From NCBI GenBank assembly GCA_900546835.1, contig UREH01000056.1, forward strand, positions 1 to 12,828: a stretch of DNA of 12,828 bases, written 5' to 3'. How positions within the stretch are numbered: the stretch's first letter is position 1; every line of letters starts with the position of its first letter. This DNA comes from an uncultured Porphyromonadaceae bacterium. Lineage in GTDB: Bacteria > Bacteroidota > Bacteroidia > Bacteroidales > Muribaculaceae. Positions 1-5,610 of the stretch are shown piece by piece. The notes under the pieces are model-generated. The model worked only from the letters and a program-made list of their open reading frames with translations. It was not told the DNA's origin and ran no database searches. The translations under genes and the position numbers were made by a program.

Positions 1-50
1 TCCATGAAGCGCACATCCTCCGGGGTGAAAGGATATTCATCGTGTTTCAT
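1..50 (-). CDS. N-terminus of an unidentified protein, cut by the left edge
   Basis: The reverse strand reads ATG at 48-50 followed by 15 open codons to the window edge, giving MKHDEYPFTPEDVRFM. The codons look ordinary for this genome and the peptide is hydrophilic and acidic, with no signal peptide. I do not recognise the family from 16 residues. It lies downstream of tilS on the same strand but 625 bp away, so it probably has its own promoter (see 164-191). No Shine-Dalgarno sequence precedes the ATG. A chance ORF cannot be excluded on this length, but the clean start and the upstream promoter match favour a real gene. Confidence 0.5.
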   Translation of the reverse strand, partial: MKHDEYPFTPEDVRFM

Positions 51-163
51 AATCTCTGTCTGTTTGAAGTTTCGGAAATATTGCGTCCTGATGCCGCAAT
101 CCGGGGACATATACCCGCCTTGCCGGACTACCGACAGCCGACGGGAAGAATCCCGCAGTCTGC

Positions 164-191
164 CAAAATTAAAACGCATCCGAACTGCAAA
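164..191 (-). promoter_or_regulatory. Candidate Bacteroidetes-type promoter for the left-edge gene
   Basis: The reverse strand contains TTTG (188-191), a 16-bp spacer, then TAATTTTG (164-171), an exact match to the -7 consensus TAnnTTTG. The spacer is a few bases shorter than the usual 19-21. Transcription would start near 157, giving a leader of roughly 105 nt that begins with the small hairpin at 142-155. The assignment rests on motif match and position only. Confidence 0.42.
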
Positions 192-492
192 TTGTTAAGC
201 CGCCACATCGAGCGTTCCAACGCACATTAGATGAGATGGAAGCGCAAGAGGGAGAAGCCCCGTCGTCGCCATGAATCCGCCCGAAAAAACAAACTTGCAG
301 AACGGAGCATAGCGAATGGAATGTACCGGACAAAAGTGTCAGCCGGCGTCAGCTCCATGTTCCCGCGTGCGGAGTGCAACGGGAAGCAGGGGCGGATTCA
401 AAAAAATTACGGTCGCGTTGATTCGTTTTTATGGTATAGCGATTGGTCAGTAGCCGAATATTTGAATTTTTCCCCTTGCTATGTATAGGTTT

Positions 493-500
493 TAACTTTG
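493..500 (+). promoter_or_regulatory. Plus-strand TAnnTTTG element with no coding target
   Basis: TAACTTTG matches the Bacteroidetes -7 element exactly and points into the hairpin at 527-566. A TTG lies at 476-478 but only 14 bp upstream, so the -33 half is poor. No plus-strand gene follows; the next gene, tilS, is antisense. It may drive a small RNA or be a chance match in AT-rich DNA. Confidence 0.3.
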
Positions 501-526
501 GTAAATTGCAGAGATTCGATTGGCCT

Positions 527-566
527 CTTGCAGTCTGTCGGGCATGATGCCCCACAGATTTGCAAG
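527..566. other. Long imperfect hairpin, possible small RNA or attenuator
   Basis: The two arms pair around the loop TGA at 545-547: GGGCA (540-544) with TGCCC (548-552), a C-C mismatch, then GTCTGT (533-538) with ACAGAT (554-559, one G-U pair), and after a one-base bulge CTTGCA (527-532) with TGCAAG (561-566). That is about 17 paired positions. Neither strand has a U-run directly after the stem, so it is not a textbook intrinsic terminator. It sits about 110 bp beyond the tilS stop and about 27 bp after the plus-strand promoter-like element. I do not recognise a known RNA family. Confidence 0.4.
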
Positions 567-675
567 GCAAATTAACGAAAAAAAGTGAAAAGGATAAAGA
601 TTTCGCTGCTTAATTTTTGTTAAGATTGCAAGAAATGGGATTTTGTAGCCATTTTATACACAATTTATTCCAGTC

Positions 676-2052
676 TTACCCAACAGAAATCCTGACTACA
701 TACGCAGAGTTCTCGCTGACCGACATCAGGGCCGATGTACGCATTCCGACTATCCAGAGGACCGTATCTGCCGCCGTGAGAAGCCATACGGCACTTTTTT
801 CGTCGGCGGAAAGGTGGGAATCGGAGAACACATCGCTCACCAGCCGCGAACCGCGCATGCCGAAGGGCCGGATTCGGTCGCCCCGCCGCCAATGGCGCAA
901 CTGCAATCCGGCCGGGGTATTTTCATAAGTGCGTAGCAGTGCGTCGCGGTCAAACCACGCCACGGAAGGATTGCGCGACGGAGCGAACTCCGACCGCGCG
1001 AGCACGTCGAAATTTAACGGCAGCGGGCCGGAAAGCGTCCCACCTTCCGCTATAAGCGAGCAAGGCACTGCGACACATACATCTGTAGTGTTCATTTCGT
1101 TGAGCGGAACAAGCCTTGAACGATTAAGCTGAAACGAGGCAAGCCCGTCGGCCGAGAGGAACCGGCCGCCCGATCGAGCTCCGCCGAAAGACTCAAGGGC
1201 GTGTCGGGCCGTTTCAATAGCGAAAGGTGCACGCATATTCATAAGATGCCATAGCAAAGTGGCCGCCTCGGGAGTATGCGATACCGCCTCCATATCAATT
1301 GCCCCCGATGAATCCACCAGCCGAGGCATCTCCCTGGAAATCAACGCTTCGAGCAGACGCCGGTCAGCCGATAAATTGCCTATAGTCCGCTCTATCCCCG
1401 CGATAAAACCGGGCTGAGCCGCCTCAATGGCAGGAAGCAGACGATTGCGCCACACGTTGCGGCGGCAGTCGTCAACCAGATTTGTAGAGTCGATGATATA
1501 ATCAAGTCCACGCCGGTGCAGATAATCAAGTATCATCGACTTGGACACGCTAAGCAGCGGGCGCACGAAATGTCCGCGCCGCTCCGGAATGCCACACAGG
1601 CCGCGCAGGCCCGACCCGCGCGCAAGGTTGAGCATAAACGTCTCCACATTGTCGGCACTATGGTGTCCGAGGGCCACCACGGCGACGTCGGCCGAAAGCA
1701 TCTCCTCAAACCAGGCGTAGCGCAAGCGACGGCACGCCATCTCCACCGATTCGCCGGCAGCATTTGCCTCGGCGGCGGCATCGAAATGAATGCAGCGGAA
1801 TTCGCAGCCGGAAGCTTCGGCCGCCGCCCGGGAGAAAGCTTCGTCGCGGTCGCTTTCGGCTCCGCGCAGATGGAAATTACAATGCAACGCCACACACCGC
1901 ATTCCCGCGGCCACCGAAGCGGCAAGGAGCGCCATCGAATCGGCACCGCCGCTGAGAGCCACGCCCACAAGAGCATCGGGGGGAAGCTCCAGACGGCTGT
2001 AGAATCGGGCCGCCGCGGCCTCTAACGGATGTTGTTCACTATCTGCCGACAT
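676..2052 (-). CDS. tilS: tRNA(Ile)-lysidine synthetase TilS
   Basis: TilS uses ATP and lysine to convert C34 of the tRNA-Ile CAU anticodon to lysidine, so that the tRNA reads AUA as isoleucine; it is an essential cytoplasmic enzyme. The 458-residue product has the N-type ATP pyrophosphatase P-loop SGGADS (34-39), the HHSADNVET segment (130-138) with the following RGSGLRGL, the DSTN motif (188-191) with RN and RNRLLP after it, and a TilS C-terminal domain containing WRRGDRIRPFG near 400. The length fits the family (E. coli about 430). The ATG start lies 14 bp after the stop of the upstream phosphatase gene, so the two are almost certainly co-transcribed. One detail: many homologues have two acidic residues in HxxDD, where this protein has Ala133-Asp134. 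Identification is secure. Confidence 0.95.
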   Translation of the reverse strand: MSADSEQHPLEAAAARFYSRLELPPDALVGVALSGGADSMALLAASVAAGMRCVALHCNFHLRGAESDRDEAFSRAAAEASGCEFRCIHFDAAAEANAAGESVEMACRRLRYAWFEEMLSADVAVVALGHHSADNVETFMLNLARGSGLRGLCGIPERRGHFVRPLLSVSKSMILDYLHRRGLDYIIDSTNLVDDCRRNVWRNRLLPAIEAAQPGFIAGIERTIGNLSADRRLLEALISREMPRLVDSSGAIDMEAVSHTPEAATLLWHLMNMRAPFAIETARHALESFGGARSGGRFLSADGLASFQLNRSRLVPLNEMNTTDVCVAVPCSLIAEGGTLSGPLPLNFDVLARSEFAPSRNPSVAWFDRDALLRTYENTPAGLQLRHWRRGDRIRPFGMRGSRLVSDVFSDSHLSADEKSAVWLLTAADTVLWIVGMRTSALMSVSENSAYVVRISVG

Positions 2053-2066
2053 ATCGCGCTACTGTG

Positions 2067-3359
2067 TCAGATTTGCAGATGCATAGGCAGACAGCGCAAC
2101 AGATAGTTGCGTGCCACGCTCCATGGGATTACGGTATCGTCGCTGTCGGGCATCAGCGGAACGGCCCGCTCGTTGAGGGCAAAGCGCACATAGACTCGCC
2201 CCTTGGCGGTCTTGAAGAGCACCATCTGCAGATTGGCCGCCATGGGTACGATATCGAAATCGCGCCAGTGGAGCGCTACGGTGTCGAAATAATTCGTAAG
2301 ATAGTAGCAGCCGCGCAGATGCATGAGCGAAAGCAAGGGCATTAGCGTCTCCGCATGGCCAAAACGCAGTTGCACTGTGGCGTCGGCCTTCCCCTCGGCT
2401 GCTGCATCGGCCGTGGAGATCAGATCCTGAAGAAGCGCCACGGCCACATCGGCCGGCTCGGTGGAAAGCGTGCTGGCGCTGCGTTTCAGGTAGTGGCCGA
2501 GATCCTCGCAGGCCCAGAGGGCGTTGAGTTCGTCGGACTTGAAATATTTGCCGAGGTCAAAATCCATCCCCATGGCCGGAAGTCCGCGGAGCACGAAATA
2601 CACTTCCCAGCTCAGCGCGGCAGCCTCGCCGTGGGATAGCTCCTCGCCTTTCGCACTCACAAAACGACGGCCTGGCGCCGCGGGAGCCGTAGTCTCGAAA
2701 AACATATCGTAGATACCCTGCCAGGGCTTGGCCTTATACCACTCCACGAAATCGCCGACAACGTCGAACGGGCGCATCAGCAGCGAGTTCTGGCGACCGG
2801 AGGAGGTATAGATTTCGATTTCGTTGTCGAGGCGGTCGAGCTGATGGGTGAATTCATACATGCTCATCACGCAGCGCGGGGAGTAGGAACTGATGGCCTC
2901 CACCTTATTTCCGGCTCCGAAAAGCCTCGGATACGACCGCAGCATGCGCGTGGCGATTCCCCGCTGCTCGGCCATGCCCAGCGAGTCGAGCGCGCCCCAG
3001 CGGTTGTGGGAAATCCCGATTATGCCGCGCACCAGAGCGAGCACCTCGCGCCCCGTGGCTGTGAGCGTGCCGGCCGAATCGGCCTTGGCAAGCTTTTCGG
3101 CGAGTTTCACCGAAGGCGCGGCCGACGAAAGGTAGCGGGTTCCATGACGCCCCACATGGTTGAGAAAGATCGGCGTAAGCGAGTCGGGCACCTCGGCAAG
3201 GCCCTCGGGTACGGGATAAGGACGCGCCGAGCCGAGACATTCCGTGGTCGAATAATGTGTGGCGGTCGGATCGGACGCCTGCTCCTTGCCGGCTGCCGCA
3301 CTCAGGGAGACAAATGCGCCTATGGCCGCGGCCGCGATTATAAACCGAAGATATTTCAT
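2067..3359 (-). CDS. Exported MINPP-like histidine phosphatase (inositol polyphosphate phosphatase / phytase type)
   Basis: A branch-2 histidine phosphatase of 430 residues. It begins with a Sec signal peptide (MKYLRF, then an Ala/Ile/Phe-rich core, cleavage probably near residue 23) with no lipobox Cys. The catalytic motif RHGTR is at 71-75; His72 would be the phosphorylated nucleophile. The distal proton-donor motif is HAE (335-337), within GHAETLMPLL, which is the MINPP pattern rather than the HD of classical acid phytases. The segment AANLQMVLF near 374-382 also resembles MINPP proteins. The expected activity is stepwise hydrolysis of InsP6 or other phosphomonoesters in the periplasm, at the surface or in outer-membrane vesicles, as established for Bacteroides thetaiotaomicron Minpp. 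It is the first gene of a two-gene unit with tilS, from a promoter at 3398-3428. The substrate is inferred; a general acid phosphatase remains possible. Confidence 0.85.
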   Translation of the reverse strand: MKYLRFIIAAAAIGAFVSLSAAAGKEQASDPTATHYSTTECLGSARPYPVPEGLAEVPDSLTPIFLNHVGRHGTRYLSSAAPSVKLAEKLAKADSAGTLTATGREVLALVRGIIGISHNRWGALDSLGMAEQRGIATRMLRSYPRLFGAGNKVEAISSYSPRCVMSMYEFTHQLDRLDNEIEIYTSSGRQNSLLMRPFDVVGDFVEWYKAKPWQGIYDMFFETTAPAAPGRRFVSAKGEELSHGEAAALSWEVYFVLRGLPAMGMDFDLGKYFKSDELNALWACEDLGHYLKRSASTLSTEPADVAVALLQDLISTADAAAEGKADATVQLRFGHAETLMPLLSLMHLRGCYYLTNYFDTVALHWRDFDIVPMAANLQMVLFKTAKGRVYVRFALNERAVPLMPDSDDTVIPWSVARNYLLRCLPMHLQI

Positions 3360-3384
3360 ATTCAGATTTGATTTGCTATCTTTG
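3354..3384 (+). promoter_or_regulatory. Promoter of the TPR-folP-cdaA operon
   Basis: TATCTTTG at 3377-3384 matches TAnnTTTG exactly; a near-match TTTC at 3354-3357 stands 19 bp upstream as a weak -33 element. The predicted start near 3391 gives a leader of about 80 nt before the ATG at 3474. The -33 half overlaps the start codon of the divergent phosphatase gene. Confidence 0.55.
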
Positions 3385-3397
3385 CTAAATAATTAGC

Positions 3398-3428
3398 CAA
3401 AGTTAAGAAAATTTCGGCCAAATGCCAA
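3398..3428 (-). promoter_or_regulatory. Promoter of the phosphatase-tilS operon
   Basis: On the reverse strand TTG (3426-3428), a 20-bp spacer and TAACTTTG (3398-3405) give a full Bacteroidetes sigma-ABfr type promoter. Transcription would start near 3391, about 30 nt before the ATG at 3357-3359. It is back to back with the plus-strand promoter at 3377-3384, and both predicted start sites fall at about the same base pairs. Confidence 0.6.
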
Positions 3429-3473
3429 TCCATTTCGGCAGGGACTCAGTCAGGAAATAATTTCAGCAACGCA

Positions 3474-3728
3474 ATGACAGCAGAGCACCCAAGCGGCAAC
3501 TTCACCGAAGAGCTCGCCACCCTCGACGCCCGCATCGCCGCCGACTGCAACAATGCTTCGTTCTACATAGAGCGGGGGAAGCTTCTATGGAAGCTCGGAC
3601 GCCGTGGCGACGCCATCTCGGACTATCGCCAGGCGGCCGCTCTCGATCCCGACGGCCCCGGCCGACTGCTGGCGGAGCATTCCGACGCGATAATGGAATT
3701 CTTCAATCCCGACCTGCTTAATCCCTGA
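3474..3728 (+). CDS. Small TPR-repeat protein
   Basis: An 84-residue protein with one clear tetratricopeptide repeat at about 27-62 (FYIERGKLLWKLGR, then a DAISDYRQAAALDPD helix) flanked by short N- and C-terminal segments. There is no signal peptide or membrane segment, so it is probably cytoplasmic. TPRs bind other proteins; no partner can be read from the sequence. It is the first gene of a plus-strand unit, 33 bp ahead of folP, and its GC-rich codon use matches the neighbours. The ATG at 3474 is the first in frame after the predicted promoter and no Shine-Dalgarno sequence is visible. The protein is confidently real; the function is unknown, with a scaffolding or regulatory link to folP or cdaA only a guess from position. 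Confidence 0.78.
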   Translation: MTAEHPSGNFTEELATLDARIAADCNNASFYIERGKLLWKLGRRGDAISDYRQAAALDPDGPGRLLAEHSDAIMEFFNPDLLNP

Positions 3729-3761
3729 GCGCCGACATCCCGCCCACATTTCTCCACCGCA

Positions 3762-4625
3762 ATGAAATTCAAGCCGTTCACCCTCAATATCTCAGGCCGA
3801 ATCAGGAAATACGACCGCCCGGCCGTAATGGGAATCCTAAACGTGACGCCCGACTCCTTCTATGCCGATTCGCGCACTCCCGAAGTCAACGCCATCGGGC
3901 GTCGGGTAGAAAGGATGCTGACAGAGGGCGTCGATATAATCGATGTGGGCGGCTACTCTTCGCGCTCCGGAGCCGGCGAGGTCAGCGCTGCCGAAGAGGT
4001 CCGGCGCGTATGCCGGGGTATAGAGGCTGTAAGGCGCCTGAGCGCCGACATCCCGGTGTCGGTCGACACATTCCGCGCCGATGTGGCCGAGGCCGCAGTG
4101 GCCGCAGGCGCCAATATAATCAACGACATTTCGGGCGGGACAGCCGACGAGGCGATGTTCGCGACCGTGGCGCGGCTTAAGACGCCGTATGTTCTGATGC
4201 ACATGCGCGGCACTCCGCAGACAATGCAGCAGCTCACCGGCTACACTGATGTTACAGCCGACGTGATTGCCGAACTCTCCGGCCCGCTCCACCGCCTTCA
4301 GCTCATGGGCGTGGCCGACGTGATAATCGATCCAGGATTCGGATTTGCCAAGACTACCGAGCAGAATTATGAGCTGATGCGCAATCTGACTGCAATCGAA
4401 TCGATGCTCGGGCGCCCGGTGCTCGTAGGCATATCGCGGAAATCGATGATTACCCGGATTGCCGGCTGCACACCGGCCGAAGCCCTTCCGGGCACGATAG
4501 CACTCGACACATTTGCTGCGATGGCCGGAGCCTCGATTCTGCGCGTGCACGACGTCGGCGCGGCCCGTCAGGCGCTCGACGTGACGCTCGCAATCGAGGG
4601 GCAGTTTCCCGCCTCATTCCACTAA
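3762..4625 (+). CDS. folP: Dihydropteroate synthase FolP
   Basis: FolP condenses 6-hydroxymethyl-7,8-dihydropterin diphosphate with p-aminobenzoate to give dihydropteroate in folate synthesis; it is the sulfonamide target. All family signatures are present in the 287 residues: MGILNVTPDSF (23-33), DVGGYSSRSG (61-70), SVDTFR (100-105), the pterin-binding Asn-Asp pair at 121-122, HMRGTP (147-152), DPGFGF with Lys197 (190-197), SRK (225-227) and RVHD (261-264). The length is normal for the enzyme. It lies 33 bp after the TPR gene and 15 bp before cdaA, so all three are probably one transcript. In Bacteroidetes folP is commonly next to cdaA, which supports both calls. Confidence 0.97.
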   Translation: MKFKPFTLNISGRIRKYDRPAVMGILNVTPDSFYADSRTPEVNAIGRRVERMLTEGVDIIDVGGYSSRSGAGEVSAAEEVRRVCRGIEAVRRLSADIPVSVDTFRADVAEAAVAAGANIINDISGGTADEAMFATVARLKTPYVLMHMRGTPQTMQQLTGYTDVTADVIAELSGPLHRLQLMGVADVIIDPGFGFAKTTEQNYELMRNLTAIESMLGRPVLVGISRKSMITRIAGCTPAEALPGTIALDTFAAMAGASILRVHDVGAARQALDVTLAIEGQFPASFH

Positions 4626-4640
4626 AAGCCAGACCGCCAT

Positions 4641-5417
4641 ATGATTGAATCATTCGGAATAAAAGATGTGCTCGACATTCTGATCGTGGCCCTGATGCTT
4701 TATTATCTCTACAAGATAATGAAGGAATCGGGCACAATCAACATATTCTACGGTGTGCTCGCGTTCATTCTCGTATGGGTAGTGGCCGCCGAGATTCTGG
4801 AGATGAAGCTTATCGGCACGATTCTCGACAAGGTGATGAGCATCGGGCTGCTGATTCTGGTGATTATCTTTCAGGACCAGATCAAGCGCTTCCTGGTGGA
4901 ACTCGGGTCGAAAAAACGATGGACATTCCTCACATCGCTCTTCCATCACCGCGACAAAGATACTGAAAACGACATACATACGCGCGTGATGCCCATCGTG
5001 GTGGCGTGCATTAACATGTCGAAAAGCAATACTGGCGCCCTGATAGTAATACAGCAGGACGTATCGCTCGAGAACTACGAAAAAAGCGGCGACGAAATCG
5101 ACGCGCTGATCAACAGCCGCCTTATCGAGAATATATTCTTCAAAAACTCGCCGCTCCACGACGGCGCGATGATAATCGACGGCGGAAAAATCAAGGCCGC
5201 AGGCTGCATCCTGCCCGTGAGCCACGACCGCAACGTGCCGCGCTCGCTTGGGCTGCGCCACCGCTCGGCGCTGGGTATCTCGCAGGCCACCGATGCCTTC
5301 GCCATAGTGGTGAGCGAGGAGACCGGCTCCATCTCCACCGCCTATCGCGGCAAGCTGTCCACCCGTCTGACCTCCACCGAGCTCGAAAAGCGCCTCTCCG
5401 CCCTCACCACCATTTAA
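4641..5417 (+). CDS. cdaA: Membrane-bound diadenylate cyclase CdaA (DAC domain)
   Basis: CdaA makes the second messenger cyclic di-AMP from two ATP. The 258-residue protein has the CdaA layout: three N-terminal membrane helices (about 8-25, 34-51 and 60-77), a short charged coil, then the DisA_N/DAC domain with the catalytic DGA motif (174-176, within LHDGAMIIDGG) and the RHR motif (206-208, within LGLRHRSALG). Lengths and spacing match CdaA rather than DisA, since there is no DNA-binding C-terminal part. In Firmicutes, c-di-AMP controls potassium and osmolyte balance and affects cell-wall integrity; the role in Bacteroidales is less defined. CdaR and GlmM, the Firmicutes partners, are not encoded next to it here. 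The ATG is 15 bp after folP and the gene ends the operon. Confidence 0.95.
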   Translation: MIESFGIKDVLDILIVALMLYYLYKIMKESGTINIFYGVLAFILVWVVAAEILEMKLIGTILDKVMSIGLLILVIIFQDQIKRFLVELGSKKRWTFLTSLFHHRDKDTENDIHTRVMPIVVACINMSKSNTGALIVIQQDVSLENYEKSGDEIDALINSRLIENIFFKNSPLHDGAMIIDGGKIKAAGCILPVSHDRNVPRSLGLRHRSALGISQATDAFAIVVSEETGSISTAYRGKLSTRLTSTELEKRLSALTTI

Positions 5418-5450
5418 ACCCCGCTCCGCAAAAAGCCCTTCCCCCCATTG

Positions 5451-5466
5451 TCGGGCTAAAGCCCGA
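5451..5466. repeat. REP-like perfect hairpin between convergent genes
   Basis: TCGGGC-TAAA-GCCCGA is a perfect 6-bp stem with a 4-nt loop, 34 bp after the cdaA stop. No U-run follows directly on either strand; on the minus strand a CTTTTT run comes about 18 nt later. It could act as a weak two-way terminator or be one copy of a dispersed REP-type palindrome. The sequence alone does not decide. Confidence 0.4.
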
Positions 5467-5485
5467 AGCGCGAACAAATTATGTT

Positions 5486-5610
5486 GAAGGAGAGGGACGG
5501 GTGGAAGGAACTGAGATGCGGGAACTTGGCGGAGAGGGGGAGGGAGGAAGGAAGAGGAAAGAGTTTGAAAGAAGGAAGAAGCAAAAGCGGGTAAGAATCC
5601 GAAAGGGGAT
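5486..5610. other. Purine-rich tract beyond the PBP gene
   Basis: By hand count 105 of 125 bases on the plus strand are purines, including an uninterrupted 33-base run at 5531-5563. The minus-strand transcript of the PBP gene would therefore carry a C/U-rich 3' tail. The tract contains several G-runs (GGGGG, GGG) and mirror-like AGGA blocks. Plus-strand reading frames through it are Arg/Glu/Gly-rich and look non-coding. No protein gene is supported between 5418 and 5609. Confidence 0.55.

Larger units (their letters stand above)
51..675. other. 625-bp intergenic region without a convincing gene
   Basis: All six frames contain only short open stretches with atypical composition, so I see no protein gene between the tilS stop and the partial gene at the left edge. 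Visible non-coding structure: a minus-strand promoter-like pair at 164-191, a 5-bp hairpin (CGGGA/TCCCG, loop AGAA) at 142-155 that would lie near the 5' end of the resulting mRNA, a plus-strand TAACTTTG at 493-500, a long hairpin at 527-566 and a small inverted repeat CTTAA/TTAAG near 610-625. The part from about 400 to 675 is more AT-rich than the flanking genes. Between 200 and 400 I see nothing I can name. Confidence 0.6.

Noticed and set aside
231..488. 85-codon plus-strand open frame in the tilS downstream gap
   Set aside because: Arg/Lys-rich start, no codon bias like the real genes, no promoter, no domain.
349..570. 73-codon minus-strand open frame over the hairpin region
   Set aside because: Composition unlike the neighbouring genes, and its start part is the hairpin itself; no support as a protein.
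654..662. TTATACACA, a match to the DnaA box TTATnCACA
   Set aside because: A single copy in AT-rich DNA with no second box or unwinding element; not evidence for an origin.
4650..5477. 275-codon open frame on the minus strand opposite cdaA
   Set aside because: Antisense shadow; cdaA carries DGA and RHR motifs and membrane helices on the other strand.
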